From Gammaproteobacteria bacterium UBA7803 (GTDB lineage Bacteria; Pseudomonadota; Gammaproteobacteria; Pseudomonadales; Azotimanducaceae), in NCBI GenBank assembly GCA_002480525.1, contig DLCH01000076.1:37996-86125 (forward strand): DNA of 48,130 nucleotides, given 5' to 3'. The notes beneath the pieces were generated by a model. That model had not been told where the DNA came from. It saw only the letters and a program-made list of their open reading frames with translations, and ran no database searches. A program made the translations under genes and the position numbers. Below are positions 16,792 to 27,231 of this stretch, piece after piece; the stretch's first letter is position 1, and every line of letters starts with the position of its first letter.

Positions 16792-19509
16792 ATGACCAGG
16801 ACCGCGTGCGTCGCGATGCTGTTGATCGCCACCCTGTCCGCCCAGGCAGCCGACAGCCTGCCGATCCCCGAAATCGACTACCGGAAGTTCATCCTCGACA
16901 ACGGCCTGACGCTGATCGTCCACGAGGACGACAAGGCGCCCATCGTCGCCGTCAACGTCTGGTACCACGTCGGCGCCAAGAACGAGCGGCCCGGCAAGAC
17001 CGGCTTCGCGCACCTGTTCGAGCATCTGATGTTCAACGGATCCGAGCACTACGACGACGACTACTTCAAACCTTTCGACCAGGTGGGCGCCACGGAAATG
17101 AACGGCACCACCAACTCGGACCGCACCAACTACTTCCAGAACGTGCCGAAGACGGCGCTGGACATGGCGCTGTGGATGGAATCGGACCGCATGTGCTGCA
17201 TGCGCGCCGCCGTGGACCAGGACAAGCTCGACGAGCAGCGCGGCGTGGTCCAGAACGAGAAGCGCCAGGGCGAGAACCAGCCCTACGGCAAGGTGTTCAA
17301 CCTGATCCAGGAAAACACCTATCCCGCCGGCCACCCCTACGACGGCACCGTCATCGGGTCCATGGAGGACCTCAACGCCGCCACCCTGGACGACGTCCAC
17401 GAGTGGTTCGAGACCTACTACGGCCCCAACAATGCCGTGCTGGTGGTGGCCGGCGACGTCGACGCCGACCACGTCCGCGAACGCGTCGAGCACTACTTCG
17501 GCGGCATTCCCCCCGGCCCGCCGGTGAACCGCCACGAGACCTGGGTCGCGCCCCGTGAGTCCTCGCACCGCACCGTGATGCAGGACCGGGTGCCCCAGGC
17601 CCGCATCTACAAGACCTGGACGGTGCCGGAACGCACCGACACCACCGTGGACCTGCTGAGCCTGTTCGCCGACGTCTGGGGCAACGGCAAGAACTCGCGC
17701 CTGTACGAGACGCTGGTCTACGAGCGTCAGATCGCCACGGACGTGGAGGTGTTCGTGCTGGGCCGGGAACTGGGCAGCCTGGTGATCGCCATTGCCACGG
17801 CCAAACCCGGCGGGTCCCTGGCCGAGGTCGAGACGGCCATGGACGCCGAGCTCGCCAGCCTGCTGGAGGACGGCCTGCGCCGCGGCGAGCTGGAGCGCGT
17901 CCAGGCGCGCCGCCTGGCCGGCTTCGTCCGCGGCGTCGAGCGCGTGGGCGGCTTCGGCGGCAAGTCGGACGTGCTGGCCGAGAGCCAGGTTTACGACGGC
18001 TCGCCGGACGGCTACCTGAAGCACATGCGGGCCATTCGTGACGCCAAGCCGCGGGAGGTGCTGGCCGCCGCCCGGGAGTGGCTCACCACCGGCACCTACA
18101 CCCTGGAAGTCCATCCCTTTCCGGAGCTCTCGGCCAGCGCCGCCGAGGTGGACCGCAGCGCCATCCCCTATCCCGACAGCCAGCCCGAGGTCGCGTTCCC
18201 GGCGTTCGAGCGGGCCACCCTGGACAACGGCCTCACGCTGATCGTCGCCAACTGGCCCGCCGTGCCGGTGGTGAACCTGGCCCTGCAGCTCGACGCCGGC
18301 TATGCCGCCGACGTGGTGGGGGACGCCAGGCTCGGTACCGCCTCACTGACCCTGGACATGATGGACGAGGGCGCCGGCGACCTCGACGCGCTGGAAATCG
18401 GCGCCGCACTCGACCGGCTGGGCGCCACGCTCACCCTCGGCGCGGACCTGGACAGCGCCGTCGCCGGCGTGACGGCCCTGAAGGCCAACCTGGCCGAAAC
18501 CCTGGCGCTGTATGCCGACGTGGTGCTCGAACCCACGTTCCCGGAGGCGGAGCTGTCGCGGCTGCGCCAGCAGACCCTGGCCGCCATCCAGCAGGAGATG
18601 AGCCAGCCCCGCAGCATGGCCCTGAGGCTGTTCCCGCAGCTCATCTACGGCGAGGGGCACCCGTACGCGCTGCCGTTCACCGGCACCGGCACCCTGGAGT
18701 CGGTGCGCGCCATCACCCGGGACGACCTGGTCGGCTACCACCGCACCTGGTTCAAGCCCGGCAACGCCACCCTGATCGTCACCGGCGACACCACCATGGC
18801 CGAGATCCGGCCACTGGTGGAACGTCATTTCGGCGACTGGGCGCCCGGCAGCGTGCCGAACAAGTCGATTCCCGCCGTGGCACCGGCCGAGGCCCCGGTG
18901 GTGCACGTCGTCGACCGGCCCGGCGCCGAGCAGTCGATGATCATCGCCGGCCACGTGGTGCCGCCATACGACCACCCGGACCGGCTGGCCATCGAATCCG
19001 CCAACAACGTGCTCGGCGGCAGTTTCTCCGCCCGGGTGAACATGAACCTGCGCGAGGACAAGCACTGGTCCTACGGCGCCCGCAGCATCATCGCCGACGC
19101 CCGCGGGCCGCAGCCGTTCTTCATGTTCGCGCCGGTGCAGACCGACAAGACCGCGGCCTCCATGGCCGAGCTGCGCGCCGAGCTCGACATGCTGACCAGC
19201 ACGCGTCCGCCCACCGCGGAGGAGACCACCAAGGTCAAGCGCCAGAGCACCCTCACCCTGCCCGGCCGCTGGGAGACCCAGGGTGCTGTGCTCGGCTCGA
19301 TCCGCGAGATCGTGCGCTTCGGCCTGGACGACGACTACTGGGACCGCTACCCGGAGCGCATCCGTGCCCTGGACGCGGAGGAGCTGGCGGCAACCGCCCA
19401 GCAGTACCTGCACCCCGACCGGCTCACCTGGGTGGTGATCGGCGACTGGGCGAAGATCGGCGAGTCCGTGAAGGCCCTCGAGCTGGGAGAGATCCACCTG
19501 GTCGAGTGA
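16792..19509 (+). CDS. M16 family zinc metallopeptidase, two-repeat form
   Basis: A 905-residue secreted or periplasmic peptidase with a signal peptide (residues 1 to about 20, ending SAQA-ADS). The N-terminal M16 half carries the inverted zinc motif HxxEH (HLFEH, residues 74-78), with the third ligand Glu expected in the helix DEQRGVVQNEKRQGE. The C-terminal half repeats the fold (VAFPAFERATLDNGLTLIVAN, then YAADVVGDARLG) without the zinc motif. This is the usual pattern for two-domain M16 proteins, in which the second half shapes the chamber. A GGAG site precedes the ATG. Substrates are unknown; this class usually degrades peptides. Confidence 0.88.
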   Translation: MTRTACVAMLLIATLSAQAADSLPIPEIDYRKFILDNGLTLIVHEDDKAPIVAVNVWYHVGAKNERPGKTGFAHLFEHLMFNGSEHYDDDYFKPFDQVGATEMNGTTNSDRTNYFQNVPKTALDMALWMESDRMCCMRAAVDQDKLDEQRGVVQNEKRQGENQPYGKVFNLIQENTYPAGHPYDGTVIGSMEDLNAATLDDVHEWFETYYGPNNAVLVVAGDVDADHVRERVEHYFGGIPPGPPVNRHETWVAPRESSHRTVMQDRVPQARIYKTWTVPERTDTTVDLLSLFADVWGNGKNSRLYETLVYERQIATDVEVFVLGRELGSLVIAIATAKPGGSLAEVETAMDAELASLLEDGLRRGELERVQARRLAGFVRGVERVGGFGGKSDVLAESQVYDGSPDGYLKHMRAIRDAKPREVLAAAREWLTTGTYTLEVHPFPELSASAAEVDRSAIPYPDSQPEVAFPAFERATLDNGLTLIVANWPAVPVVNLALQLDAGYAADVVGDARLGTASLTLDMMDEGAGDLDALEIGAALDRLGATLTLGADLDSAVAGVTALKANLAETLALYADVVLEPTFPEAELSRLRQQTLAAIQQEMSQPRSMALRLFPQLIYGEGHPYALPFTGTGTLESVRAITRDDLVGYHRTWFKPGNATLIVTGDTTMAEIRPLVERHFGDWAPGSVPNKSIPAVAPAEAPVVHVVDRPGAEQSMIIAGHVVPPYDHPDRLAIESANNVLGGSFSARVNMNLREDKHWSYGARSIIADARGPQPFFMFAPVQTDKTAASMAELRAELDMLTSTRPPTAEETTKVKRQSTLTLPGRWETQGAVLGSIREIVRFGLDDDYWDRYPERIRALDAEELAATAQQYLHPDRLTWVVIGDWAKIGESVKALELGEIHLVE

Positions 19510-19518
19510 CCCGGGTCG

Positions 19519-19556
19519 GAATCCACGGGCCGGTTCCTTGCCGGCCCGAGGGATTC
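19519..19556 (+). terminator. Two-tier hairpin after the M16 gene
   Basis: An inner stem of 8 bp (CGGGCCGG at 19526-19533 with CCGGCCCG at 19541-19548) is enclosed by GAATCC (19519-19524) pairing with GGATTC (19551-19556). There is no T run. It probably ends the M16 transcript or stabilises its 3' end. Confidence 0.5.
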
Positions 19557-19609
19557 GGTGCAGCATGAATTGCACGTCATCCGAGACCGCACCCGTGATC
19601 GAGACACTG

Positions 19610-20935
19610 ATGCTCCGTCTGCTGCGCCGACTGTCGCCGATCGTGCTGGCCGTTGCCGCGGCTGCCTGCGGCGGCGGCGGTGGCGGCGGCGGCGGTCAGC
19701 CGGCCCCGCCGCCGGCCGCGCCGGCCCCGGCCCCGGCGCCGCCTCCGGCGCCGGAGGTGGCGGACACCAGCCCCTACGTGACGGGCGCCACCTACGCCGA
19801 CGCCCTGCGCCGCTGCACCTACGCCGGTTCCGCCACCCAGGCGTGCAGCATGGCCGAGCTGCCGTTCCTCGGCATGGAAACCGGCGCCGTGACCCTGGAC
19901 GACGTGATGTCCCGGACGCTGGTGTCCGAGACCTGGATGGGCGACAACCTGCGCACCGCGCTGCAGGCGCTGCCGCCGGACCTGATCGCCCTGTTCGGCT
20001 CCATCACCGCGGTGGTTATCGCTACCGACGTCCGCCCGGCGTATTACGATCCGAACACCGGCGCCATCTACCTCGATCCGGATTTCCTGTGGTTGACCGT
20101 CGCCCAGCGGAACCAGGTGCCGGACACTCCGGACCCCCGCAGCGACTTCGGCCGCGACCTGTCCTTCGTCATGCCCTGGCGCTACGTGCGCAACAACCAG
20201 CCGCTGACCGTGTTCCTCAACCAGGACGGCTCCCGGGATCCGGATCAGATCGTCGAGATCCTCGGCTTCCTGCTCTATCACGAGCTCGCCCACGCGGTGG
20301 ACTTCATGCCCCCCGCGAAGATGACGGGGCTGGCACCGTCGCTGACCGTGCTGCAGGCGATCAACACCGGCGCGCCGCTGTCGTCCTCCTTCGTCAACAC
20401 CTATCCGCTCACCTCCCAGGTCATCCGTGACCTGGCCGCCGTGTCGTTCCTCGGCGAGACCGCCACGGCGACCCAGCGCAACCTGCTGCCCGAGGACCTG
20501 GTGGACGAGTTCGCCAACGACGGCGCGACCCAGTACTACGCCTACACCACCCAGTACGAGGACTTCGCCACCCTGTTCGAGACCGTGATGATGAAGTGGC
20601 GCTTCGGCTACGACAAAGACACGGCGATCGCCTCCCCCTCCAGCACCGGCAGCAGCGCGGACGCGGTGATCGCCTGGGGCGAGCGGGGCCGGATCGGCGC
20701 CCTGCAGGTGATGACCCGGGCCCTCGACGTGGGTCAGCGCATGTATCCCGGCGATCTGGCGGCGTTCGAGAGCTTCCTCACCGGCCAGCCGGCGCCGGTC
20801 CAGATGACCGCCGGGCGCACCTGGGGCCAGAACCTGGTGCTGGCGCCCGTCGCGGCGACGGCGGGCGAAGCCCGGGGCATCTCCCGGGAGACCCGTACGC
20901 CGGATTACTTCCTGGAGCGTGTGACCATCCGCTGA
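19610..20935 (+). CDS. Lipoprotein with a HELAH zinc-metalloprotease motif
   Basis: The 441-residue product starts at the ATG giving a short lipoprotein signal (MLRLLRRLSPIVLAVAAAAC), with the lipidated Cys at residue 20. The next residue is Gly, which permits outer membrane sorting. A Gly10 run and a Pro/Ala-rich linker (to about residue 50) precede the folded part. HELAH at 224-228 (LLYHELAHAVDF) is a typical HExxH zinc site, and a second Glu-rich segment, EDFATLFETVMMKWRFGYD, may supply the third ligand. No family name is evident to me. It follows the M16 gene after a hairpin and lies 12 bases before the hydrolase-OsmC gene, so it may be co-transcribed with the latter. Confidence 0.7.
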   Translation: MLRLLRRLSPIVLAVAAAACGGGGGGGGGQPAPPPAAPAPAPAPPPAPEVADTSPYVTGATYADALRRCTYAGSATQACSMAELPFLGMETGAVTLDDVMSRTLVSETWMGDNLRTALQALPPDLIALFGSITAVVIATDVRPAYYDPNTGAIYLDPDFLWLTVAQRNQVPDTPDPRSDFGRDLSFVMPWRYVRNNQPLTVFLNQDGSRDPDQIVEILGFLLYHELAHAVDFMPPAKMTGLAPSLTVLQAINTGAPLSSSFVNTYPLTSQVIRDLAAVSFLGETATATQRNLLPEDLVDEFANDGATQYYAYTTQYEDFATLFETVMMKWRFGYDKDTAIASPSSTGSSADAVIAWGERGRIGALQVMTRALDVGQRMYPGDLAAFESFLTGQPAPVQMTAGRTWGQNLVLAPVAATAGEARGISRETRTPDYFLERVTIR

Positions 20936-20947
20936 ACCGGAGGCCGT

Positions 20948-22168
20948 ATGCCGAAAGTCCGCCGAATCGAGTTTCCCAACGCGAACGGCGACCTGCTCGC
21001 CGGCTCGCTGACGATGCCGGACCTGCCGCCGAGGGCCTTCGTGCTGTTCGCCCACTGCTTCACCTGCGGCAAGGACAGCGCCGCCGCCAGCCGTATCGCC
21101 CGCACCCTGGCCGGCCACCGCCTGGCCGTGCTGCGATTCGATTTCACCGGCCTCGGCGGCTCCGCCGGCGACTTCGCCAACACCGACTTCTCCTCCAACA
21201 TCGACGACCTGGTCGCCGCCGCGGACTATCTCGACCGGACCCACGCCGCGCCGGCGCTGCTGATCGGCCACAGCCTCGGCGGCACGGCGGCGCTGGCCGC
21301 GGCCGGCCGCATGCCCGGGTGCCGGGCCGTCGCGACCATCGGCGCGCCGGCCACCCCGGACCACATCGAGCGCCAGTTCGGCGCCAGCCGCGACGAGATC
21401 GACGCCACCGGTGAGGCGACGGTGACCCTCGGCGGCCGGGCGTTCCGCATCCGCCGGGACTTCATCGACGACCTGCACCGGCACGACCTGGCCGAGCGGG
21501 TCGGCGCGCTGCGGCGCGCCCTGCTGATCCTGCACGCACCCCTGGACGACGTGGTCTCCATCGACGAGGCCGGCCGCATCTTCCAGGCGGCGCGCCATCC
21601 CAAGAGCTTCGTGTCCCTGGACGGCGCCGACCATCTGCTGAGCAACGCCGACGACGCCCAGTACGCGGCGGACACCATCGCCGCCTGGAGCCGCCGCTAC
21701 CTGCCGGACGACCAGCCGCAGCGGCCGGCCGTCGAGGGCGGCGAGCTGTGGGTCGGCGAGCTCGACGCCAGGTTCCTGCGTCAGGTGGCCAGCGACGATC
21801 ACGCCTGGCTGGCCGACGAACCCAGGTCCATGGGCGGCAGCAATCTCGGGCCGGACCCCTACGAGCACCTGCTCGCCGCCCTCGGCACCTGCACCTCCAT
21901 GACCGTGCGGCTGTACGCCAACCGCAAGCAATGGCCCCTGGAGGACATCGACGTGCGGCTGCGGCATCGCCGGGACCACGGCGCCGACTGCGAGGGCTGC
22001 GATGACGGCGGGGGGACGATCGAAGTGCTCTCCCGGGAGATCACCCTGGCGGGTGATCTCAGCGACGAGCAGCGCCAGCGCCTGCTCGAGATCGCCGATC
22101 GCTGCCCCGTGCACCGGACGCTGACCGGGCGCATCCGCATCGACACCGTGCTCGCCGCAGCAAGCTAG
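20948..22168 (+). CDS. Alpha/beta hydrolase fused to OsmC domain
   Basis: A 406-residue two-domain cytoplasmic protein. Residues 1 to about 255 form a serine hydrolase (AHCFTCGKD near the oxyanion hole, nucleophile elbow GHSLGG, acid in HAPLDDVV, His in GADHLLS). Residues about 270-406 form an OsmC/Ohr-type domain with both redox cysteines (GTCTSMTV and DRCPVH) plus a CxxC insertion (ADCEGC) usual in this fusion. OsmC proteins reduce organic hydroperoxides with thiols; the hydrolase partner may release a fatty-acid peroxide or thioester. The strong-looking RBS is GGAGG. The fusion architecture is known in proteobacteria and is intact here. Confidence 0.9.
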   Translation: MPKVRRIEFPNANGDLLAGSLTMPDLPPRAFVLFAHCFTCGKDSAAASRIARTLAGHRLAVLRFDFTGLGGSAGDFANTDFSSNIDDLVAAADYLDRTHAAPALLIGHSLGGTAALAAAGRMPGCRAVATIGAPATPDHIERQFGASRDEIDATGEATVTLGGRAFRIRRDFIDDLHRHDLAERVGALRRALLILHAPLDDVVSIDEAGRIFQAARHPKSFVSLDGADHLLSNADDAQYAADTIAAWSRRYLPDDQPQRPAVEGGELWVGELDARFLRQVASDDHAWLADEPRSMGGSNLGPDPYEHLLAALGTCTSMTVRLYANRKQWPLEDIDVRLRHRRDHGADCEGCDDGGGTIEVLSREITLAGDLSDEQRQRLLEIADRCPVHRTLTGRIRIDTVLAAAS

Positions 22169-22186
22169 ACAAGTTTGTTGCTCTCA

Positions 22187-22208
22187 TCCCTGAACTACAC
22201 TTCAGGGA
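22187..22208. repeat. Perfect inverted repeat at the kinase start codon
   Basis: TCCCTGAA (22187-22194) and TTCAGGGA (22201-22208) form a perfect 8-bp inverted repeat with a 6-base loop. The A of the following ATG is its last base. It could be an operator, or an RNA hairpin that masks the start or ends the preceding transcript. A -10-like TACACT (22196-22201) lies within it. Confidence 0.6.
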
Positions 22209-25200
22209 TGACCAGAGAACCCGTGCCCGAGCACGACTCCGCCCGGCCCGCGACGGAGGATGTCGTGCTGTTCGACAGCACGCCCACCCGGGTGTGCCGG
22301 ACCCGCACGGCCGAGGGTCGCCAGGTCGTCTCGAAGTCGCTGCGGAATCACGCCGATCCGGCCGGGGCCGCCGCCAGCATCCGTCACGAGTTCGAGATCG
22401 CCAGACGCATCCGCAGCGACCACGTCATCGAGGTCTACGGCATCGAGGTCAGCGACGACGACGTCACTCTGGTGCTCGAAGACTTCGGCGGCCGGTCCCT
22501 CGATCAGCTCATGCGGGAACGTCCGTTCACCCTGCGCGAGACCCTCGGCATCGGCGTGCAGGTGGCCCGCGGGCTGGACGATCTGCATGCCGCCGACGTC
22601 ATCCACAAGGACATCACCCCGGCCAACATCGTCTACAACCCGGACAGCGGGATCGCCAAGATCATCGACTTCGGCATCTCCTCCTATCTGACCCGGGAGT
22701 AGGCCGATCTGTGCGCGCCGGCGCTGCTGGAAGGCAGCCTGCCGTACCTGTCCCCGGAGCAGACCGGCCGGATGAACCGAGCCGTCGACTACCGCAGCGA
22801 CTTCTACGCCCTCGGCGCGACCCTGTACGAGCTGCTGACCGGCGCGCCGCTGTTCGACGTCACCGAGCCCATGGACTGGCTGCACTGCCACATCGCCCGG
22901 GAGCCCCGCCCGCCTCACCGCGTGCGCCGCGAGGTGCCGACGCTGGTCTCCGAACTGGTGATGACGCTGCTGCGCAAGAACGCCGACGACCGCTATCGCA
23001 GCGCCGCGGGCATCGCCGCCGACCTGGCACGCCTGCTCGAACGCCTCGACGCCGGCGAGGATCAGCCCCGTTTCCCGCTGCGCACCCAGGACCTGCCCCG
23101 ACGGTTCCAGATTCCCCAGCGCCTGTACGGCCGCGAGCCACACGTCGAACGGCTGATGGCCGTGTACGACCGGGCCAGCCGGGGACCCGCCGAGCTGGCG
23201 CTGGTGGCCGGCTACTCGGGCATCGGCAAGACCTCGGTGATCAAGGAGCTGTATCGGCCGATCACCGCGCGCCGCGGCTTTTTCGTGTCTGGAAAGTTCG
23301 ACCAGCTCCACCGCCACGTCCCGCTGAGCGCGCCCGTGGCAGCGCTAAAGGCGCTGGTACGTCAGCTCCTCACCGAACCCGAGACGACCCTCGCCGGCTG
23401 GCGCGACAAGCTCGACGATGCCCTGGAGGGCCAGGGCGCGCTGATCGTCGAACTGATTCCGGAGCTGGCGCTGATCATCGGCGACCAGCCGCCGCTGCCG
23501 CCGATGCCGCAGGCCAATGCGGAGCGGCGCTTTCGCCGCGCCATGCGGCGGTTCGTGGCCGCCTTCTGCCGCGCCGAGCACCCGCTGGTGCTGTTCCTCG
23601 ATGATCTGCAATGGGCCGACGCCGCCACCCTCGAACTGCTGGAGCTGATCCTGGTCGAGGCGCCGGTCGAGCATCTGCTGGTCATCGGCGCCTACCGGGA
23701 CAACGAGACCGGCCCGGGACATCCGCTGCTGCTGGCGGTGGAACGGCTGCGCCAGTCGGTCCCGGTGACCGACATCGATCTGCCGCCGCTGGCCGCCGAA
23801 GACCTGCGCGCTCTGCTCGCCGACGCGCTGCACGCCGACGCTGAAGCCGTCGCCCGGCTGGCCGACACGGTCGCCGCCAAGACCGGCGGCAACCCGTACT
23901 TCACCGAGGAATTCCTCAAGGACCTCGTGCGTCAGGGGCTGGTCGGCTTCGATGGGTCGAGCCAGCGCTGGCGCTGGGACGACGCCGAGATCGCTGCCCA
24001 GCGCGTCACCGACAACGTCGTCGACCTGATGTCGGCGAAGCTGCGGCGCCTGTCCGACGGCGCCAGACACACGCTGGAGATCGCCGCCTGCATCGGTCAC
24101 CGCTTCGAGCTGGAGCTGCTGGCGCGGGTGGACGACACGCCCTGGCCGGCACTGCTGGACGCCCTCCGCGAAGCCATGGCGGAGCAGCTCATCGCACCGC
24201 TGGGCGGCCAGATCCAGAAACGGCTGGCGCGTCCGGACCGCCAGGGACCGCACCCGGGACTGGAGTTCGCCTTCGCCCACGACCGCATCCAGCAGTCCGC
24301 CTAAGGGCTGCTCGAACCCGAGGCCCTGGCGCGCATTCACCTGCGCATCGGCCGCCTGCTCCAGGCCACTCCACAGGCCCGGGGCGAAGGTCTGTTTCGC
24401 GTGACCGACCATCTGAATGCCGCCCGGCCGCTGATCGACGGACCCGATGGAACGCGGGAGCTGCGCGACCTCAACCTGGCGGCGGGCAGACGAGCCCGGG
24501 ACGCCGCCGCTCACGAAGCCGCCGACGCCTACCTGCGCGCCGCCGTCGATCTCGTTGCGGAGCGAGACTGGCAGAGCGCGCTGGCCGAGGTACTGCGGAT
24601 TCACGCCGAAGCTGCCGAGAGCGCCTGTGCGGTGGGCGACTACCCGCGCTGCGACGCGCTGCTCGAACGCGCGCTGGACGCGGCGGCGGCCCCGGAACAC
24701 ACGACGCTGCTCAATCGCGTGAAGCTCGATTCCCTCTCCGCCCAGGGCCGCCACACCGAGGCTCTGGACCTCGGCCGGGCGCTGCTGGCGGAACGGGGCC
24801 GGCGGTATCCCGCCCGGCCGGGGCGCCGTCATGCGCTGGCCGCCTTCGCGCGGCTTCGCTGGCGCATGCGCGACGTCAGCCTGGACACGCTGCGGGCATT
24901 GCCCGATCTCGTCGACCCCGAGATGGTCCACGAGATGGCGATCGGTGAACGGCTCGGCGCCGCCGCCGCGTTCGCGCAACCGGAGCTGCTGCCGCTGCTC
25001 GCCTGCCGCGGTGCCGAGGCCGCCCTGACCCACGGCGTCAGCGAGCGCACCATGGTGACGTTCGGCGGAATCGGTGTACTGCTGTGCACGACCTTCGGCC
25101 GGGTGGAGGCCGCCGAGAAGTACAACCGCTTCGCCCTGGAACTGACCGACCGATTCCCCGACGACCCGGCCCGGGGCCGGGTGCAGCTCCATCACGCCGC

Positions 25201-27184
25201 CTTCGTCCAGCCGTGGATGACGCCGCTGGAGGAGACGCTGGAACCGCTGACCCGGGCCTACGAGGCGTGCTTCGCCTGCGGCGACTGGGACGGCGCCGCC
25301 CAGGCCGTGACCTATCGCGCCAGCTACCTGTGGCTCTCCGGACGCTCCCTGGCCACCGTCATCAAGGATGTCGACCAATGGCGGTCGGCCATCGCCGATC
25401 TGAATCAGGTCGAGGCCGTGCAGTACATCGATGCCCTGCACCAGCATCTGCTCAACCTGACGGGCCAGGCCGACGATCCGGCCCGACTCAAGGGCAGCAG
25501 CTACGACATCGACGTCATGCTGCCGGAGCACGAGCGCACGGCATCCCGCCGGATGCTGAACGCCGCCCATGGCCGCCAGGCCATGCTCAAGTACCAGTTC
25601 GGCGATCCGGCCGGCGCGCTGCCCCACGCCGATCTCGTACGCGAGCACCTGCCCGGCTTCGAGCACATCTTCGACGGCCTGATGATCCACTACTTCGACG
25701 CGCTCACGCGGCTGGCGGTCGCCGCCACCGCCTCGGGGCGCGCGCGCCGCAGGCTGCTCCGGCAGGTGCAGGCGAGTCGCCGCCAGATCGGCCGCTGGGC
25801 CGAGCGGGCACAGTTCAATGCGCTGGCCAAGAAGCTGACGGTCGACGCCGAGTGGCACCGGATTCACGGCCGCGAAGACCGCGCACAGACGCTGTACGAC
25901 GCCGCGGTGGACGCCGCGCGGCGCCACGACATGCCGTCGGACGAGGCCATCGCCAACCGGCTGGCGGGGGAAATGCACCACGCCGCCGGCCGGGCGACCA
26001 TTGCCGAGGCCTACCTGACGAAGGCCTGCCACGCCTACCGCCGCTGGGGCGGCGACGCCCTCGCCGACTACCTCGAGCAGCGCCACCCGGCCATCGCCCG
26101 GCGACGTGCCGCGGTTCCGGCCGCCGAACGTTCCCAGCGCGGCACCGACGCGTCGACCCACCTGAATCAGATCGATCTGTCGGCCCTGATGAAAGCGCTC
26201 CGGGCCATCGCCGGCGAGCGGGTCCACAGCCGCATGGTCCAGACCATCATCGACACGGCCATGGCCTTTGCCGGCGCCCAGCACGGCGTGCTGCTGCTGC
26301 GGGATGCGGACGGCGGCCTGCGCATCGAGGCCGAGGCGACCGTCGACGGCGGCCCGTCCCAGATCCTCCAGTCCCTGCCGATCGAGGATGGCAGCCCGCT
26401 GTGCCGCCCCGTGGTGAATTACGTCGACCGCGCCCGCCGGGGCATCGTCATCCACGACGCGGCGGAACCGGCCGAGGCCATTCCGGGGGTGACGCGGGAT
26501 GCGCACGTGGTGGCGAGCGGCGTCCGCTCGATCCTGTGCCTACCGATCATCGCCGCCACCGAGCAGATCAACACCCTCATCGGCATGCTCTACCTGGAGA
26601 ACCGGCGCACCAGCCACACCTTCACGGAGGCCCGGTTCGAGACGCTGGAGATCATCTGCATGGCGGCCGCCGGGCGACTGGAACTGTCCCGCAAGGCGGC
26701 GGTCGACGGACTCACCGGCCTGTTCAACCGGGACTACTTTCAGACCATGCTGCGCCAGGAATTCCTCAACAGCCAGCGCCACGGCCGGGACCTGGCCGTC
26801 ATCCTGGCCGACATCGACCACTTCAAGGGCTTCAACGACACCTGGGGCCACCAGCTCGGCGACGAGGTGCTGCAGGCGGTCGCGGCCGCCGTGCGCGGCG
26901 CCTGCCGGGAATCCGACGTGGCGGCCCGCTACGGCGGCGAGGAGCTGGCCGTGATCCTGCCCAACACCGACGCCCAGGGCGCCGTCGAAGCCGCCGAGCG
27001 CATCCGCGGCGCCGTGGAGGCGGTACGCATCGAGCATGGCGGAGAGGCCCTTTCCGTGACCCTGAGCGCCGGCGTCGCCGCCCTGCGGCATGGAACGGGC
27101 TCCGAGGACGAGCTGCTGCGCCAGGCCGACGCCGCGCTCTACGATGCCAAACGCGCCGGCCGCAATCGCGTGCAGATCGCCTGA
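22208..27184 (+). pseudogene. Ser/Thr kinase-AAA-GAF-GGDEF giant sensor, two in-frame stops
   Basis: A single frame of 1658 codons encodes a multidomain signalling protein. A kinase domain (K in VVSKSLRNH, HKD at 133-135, DFG at 154-156, later SPEQTGRMNR) is followed by an AAA_16-type ATPase (Walker A GYSGIGKTS from residue 335, Walker B LFLDD near 462-466). A long helical TPR-like region comes next, then a GAF domain (about 1330-1495) and a diguanylate cyclase domain (GGEEL at 1576-1580, product-inhibition site RESD at 1567-1570). The frame is broken by TAG at 22700-22702 (codon 165) and TAA at 24302-24304 (codon 699). Both fall inside conserved segments, where homologues have sense codons. 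There is no frameshift. It is probably a young pseudogene. Readthrough or separately translated pieces are less likely, since I see no good RBS after either stop. Confidence 0.8.
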
Positions 27185-27231
27185 ACCGGCGGCAGCGGCG
27201 GGAACCCCCGCCGGCGCATTACACTAGGCCC

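Noticed and set aside
19669..19700. A GGC/GGT run as a possible phase-variable microsatellite
   Set aside because: It encodes the glycine linker after the lipid cysteine and is a three-base repeat, so length changes would not shift the frame.
19577..22114. A minus-strand open stretch of about 845 codons opposite the HELAH lipoprotein and the hydrolase-OsmC gene
   Set aside because: It is the GC-rich third-position shadow of two real plus-strand genes. Its translation is low-complexity His/Gly/Arg sequence with no domain motif.
22700..22702. Selenocysteine or pyrrolysine decoding at the in-frame stops of the giant sensor
   Set aside because: The stops are TAG and TAA, not TGA, and no SECIS-like or pylT context is visible; expected residues at the sites are ordinary ones.
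23345..26506. A minus-strand open stretch of about 1050 codons opposite the kinase-AAA-GGDEF gene
   Set aside because: No recognisable motif, and the plus strand has clear Walker, GAF and GGDEF motifs. It is a shadow reading.
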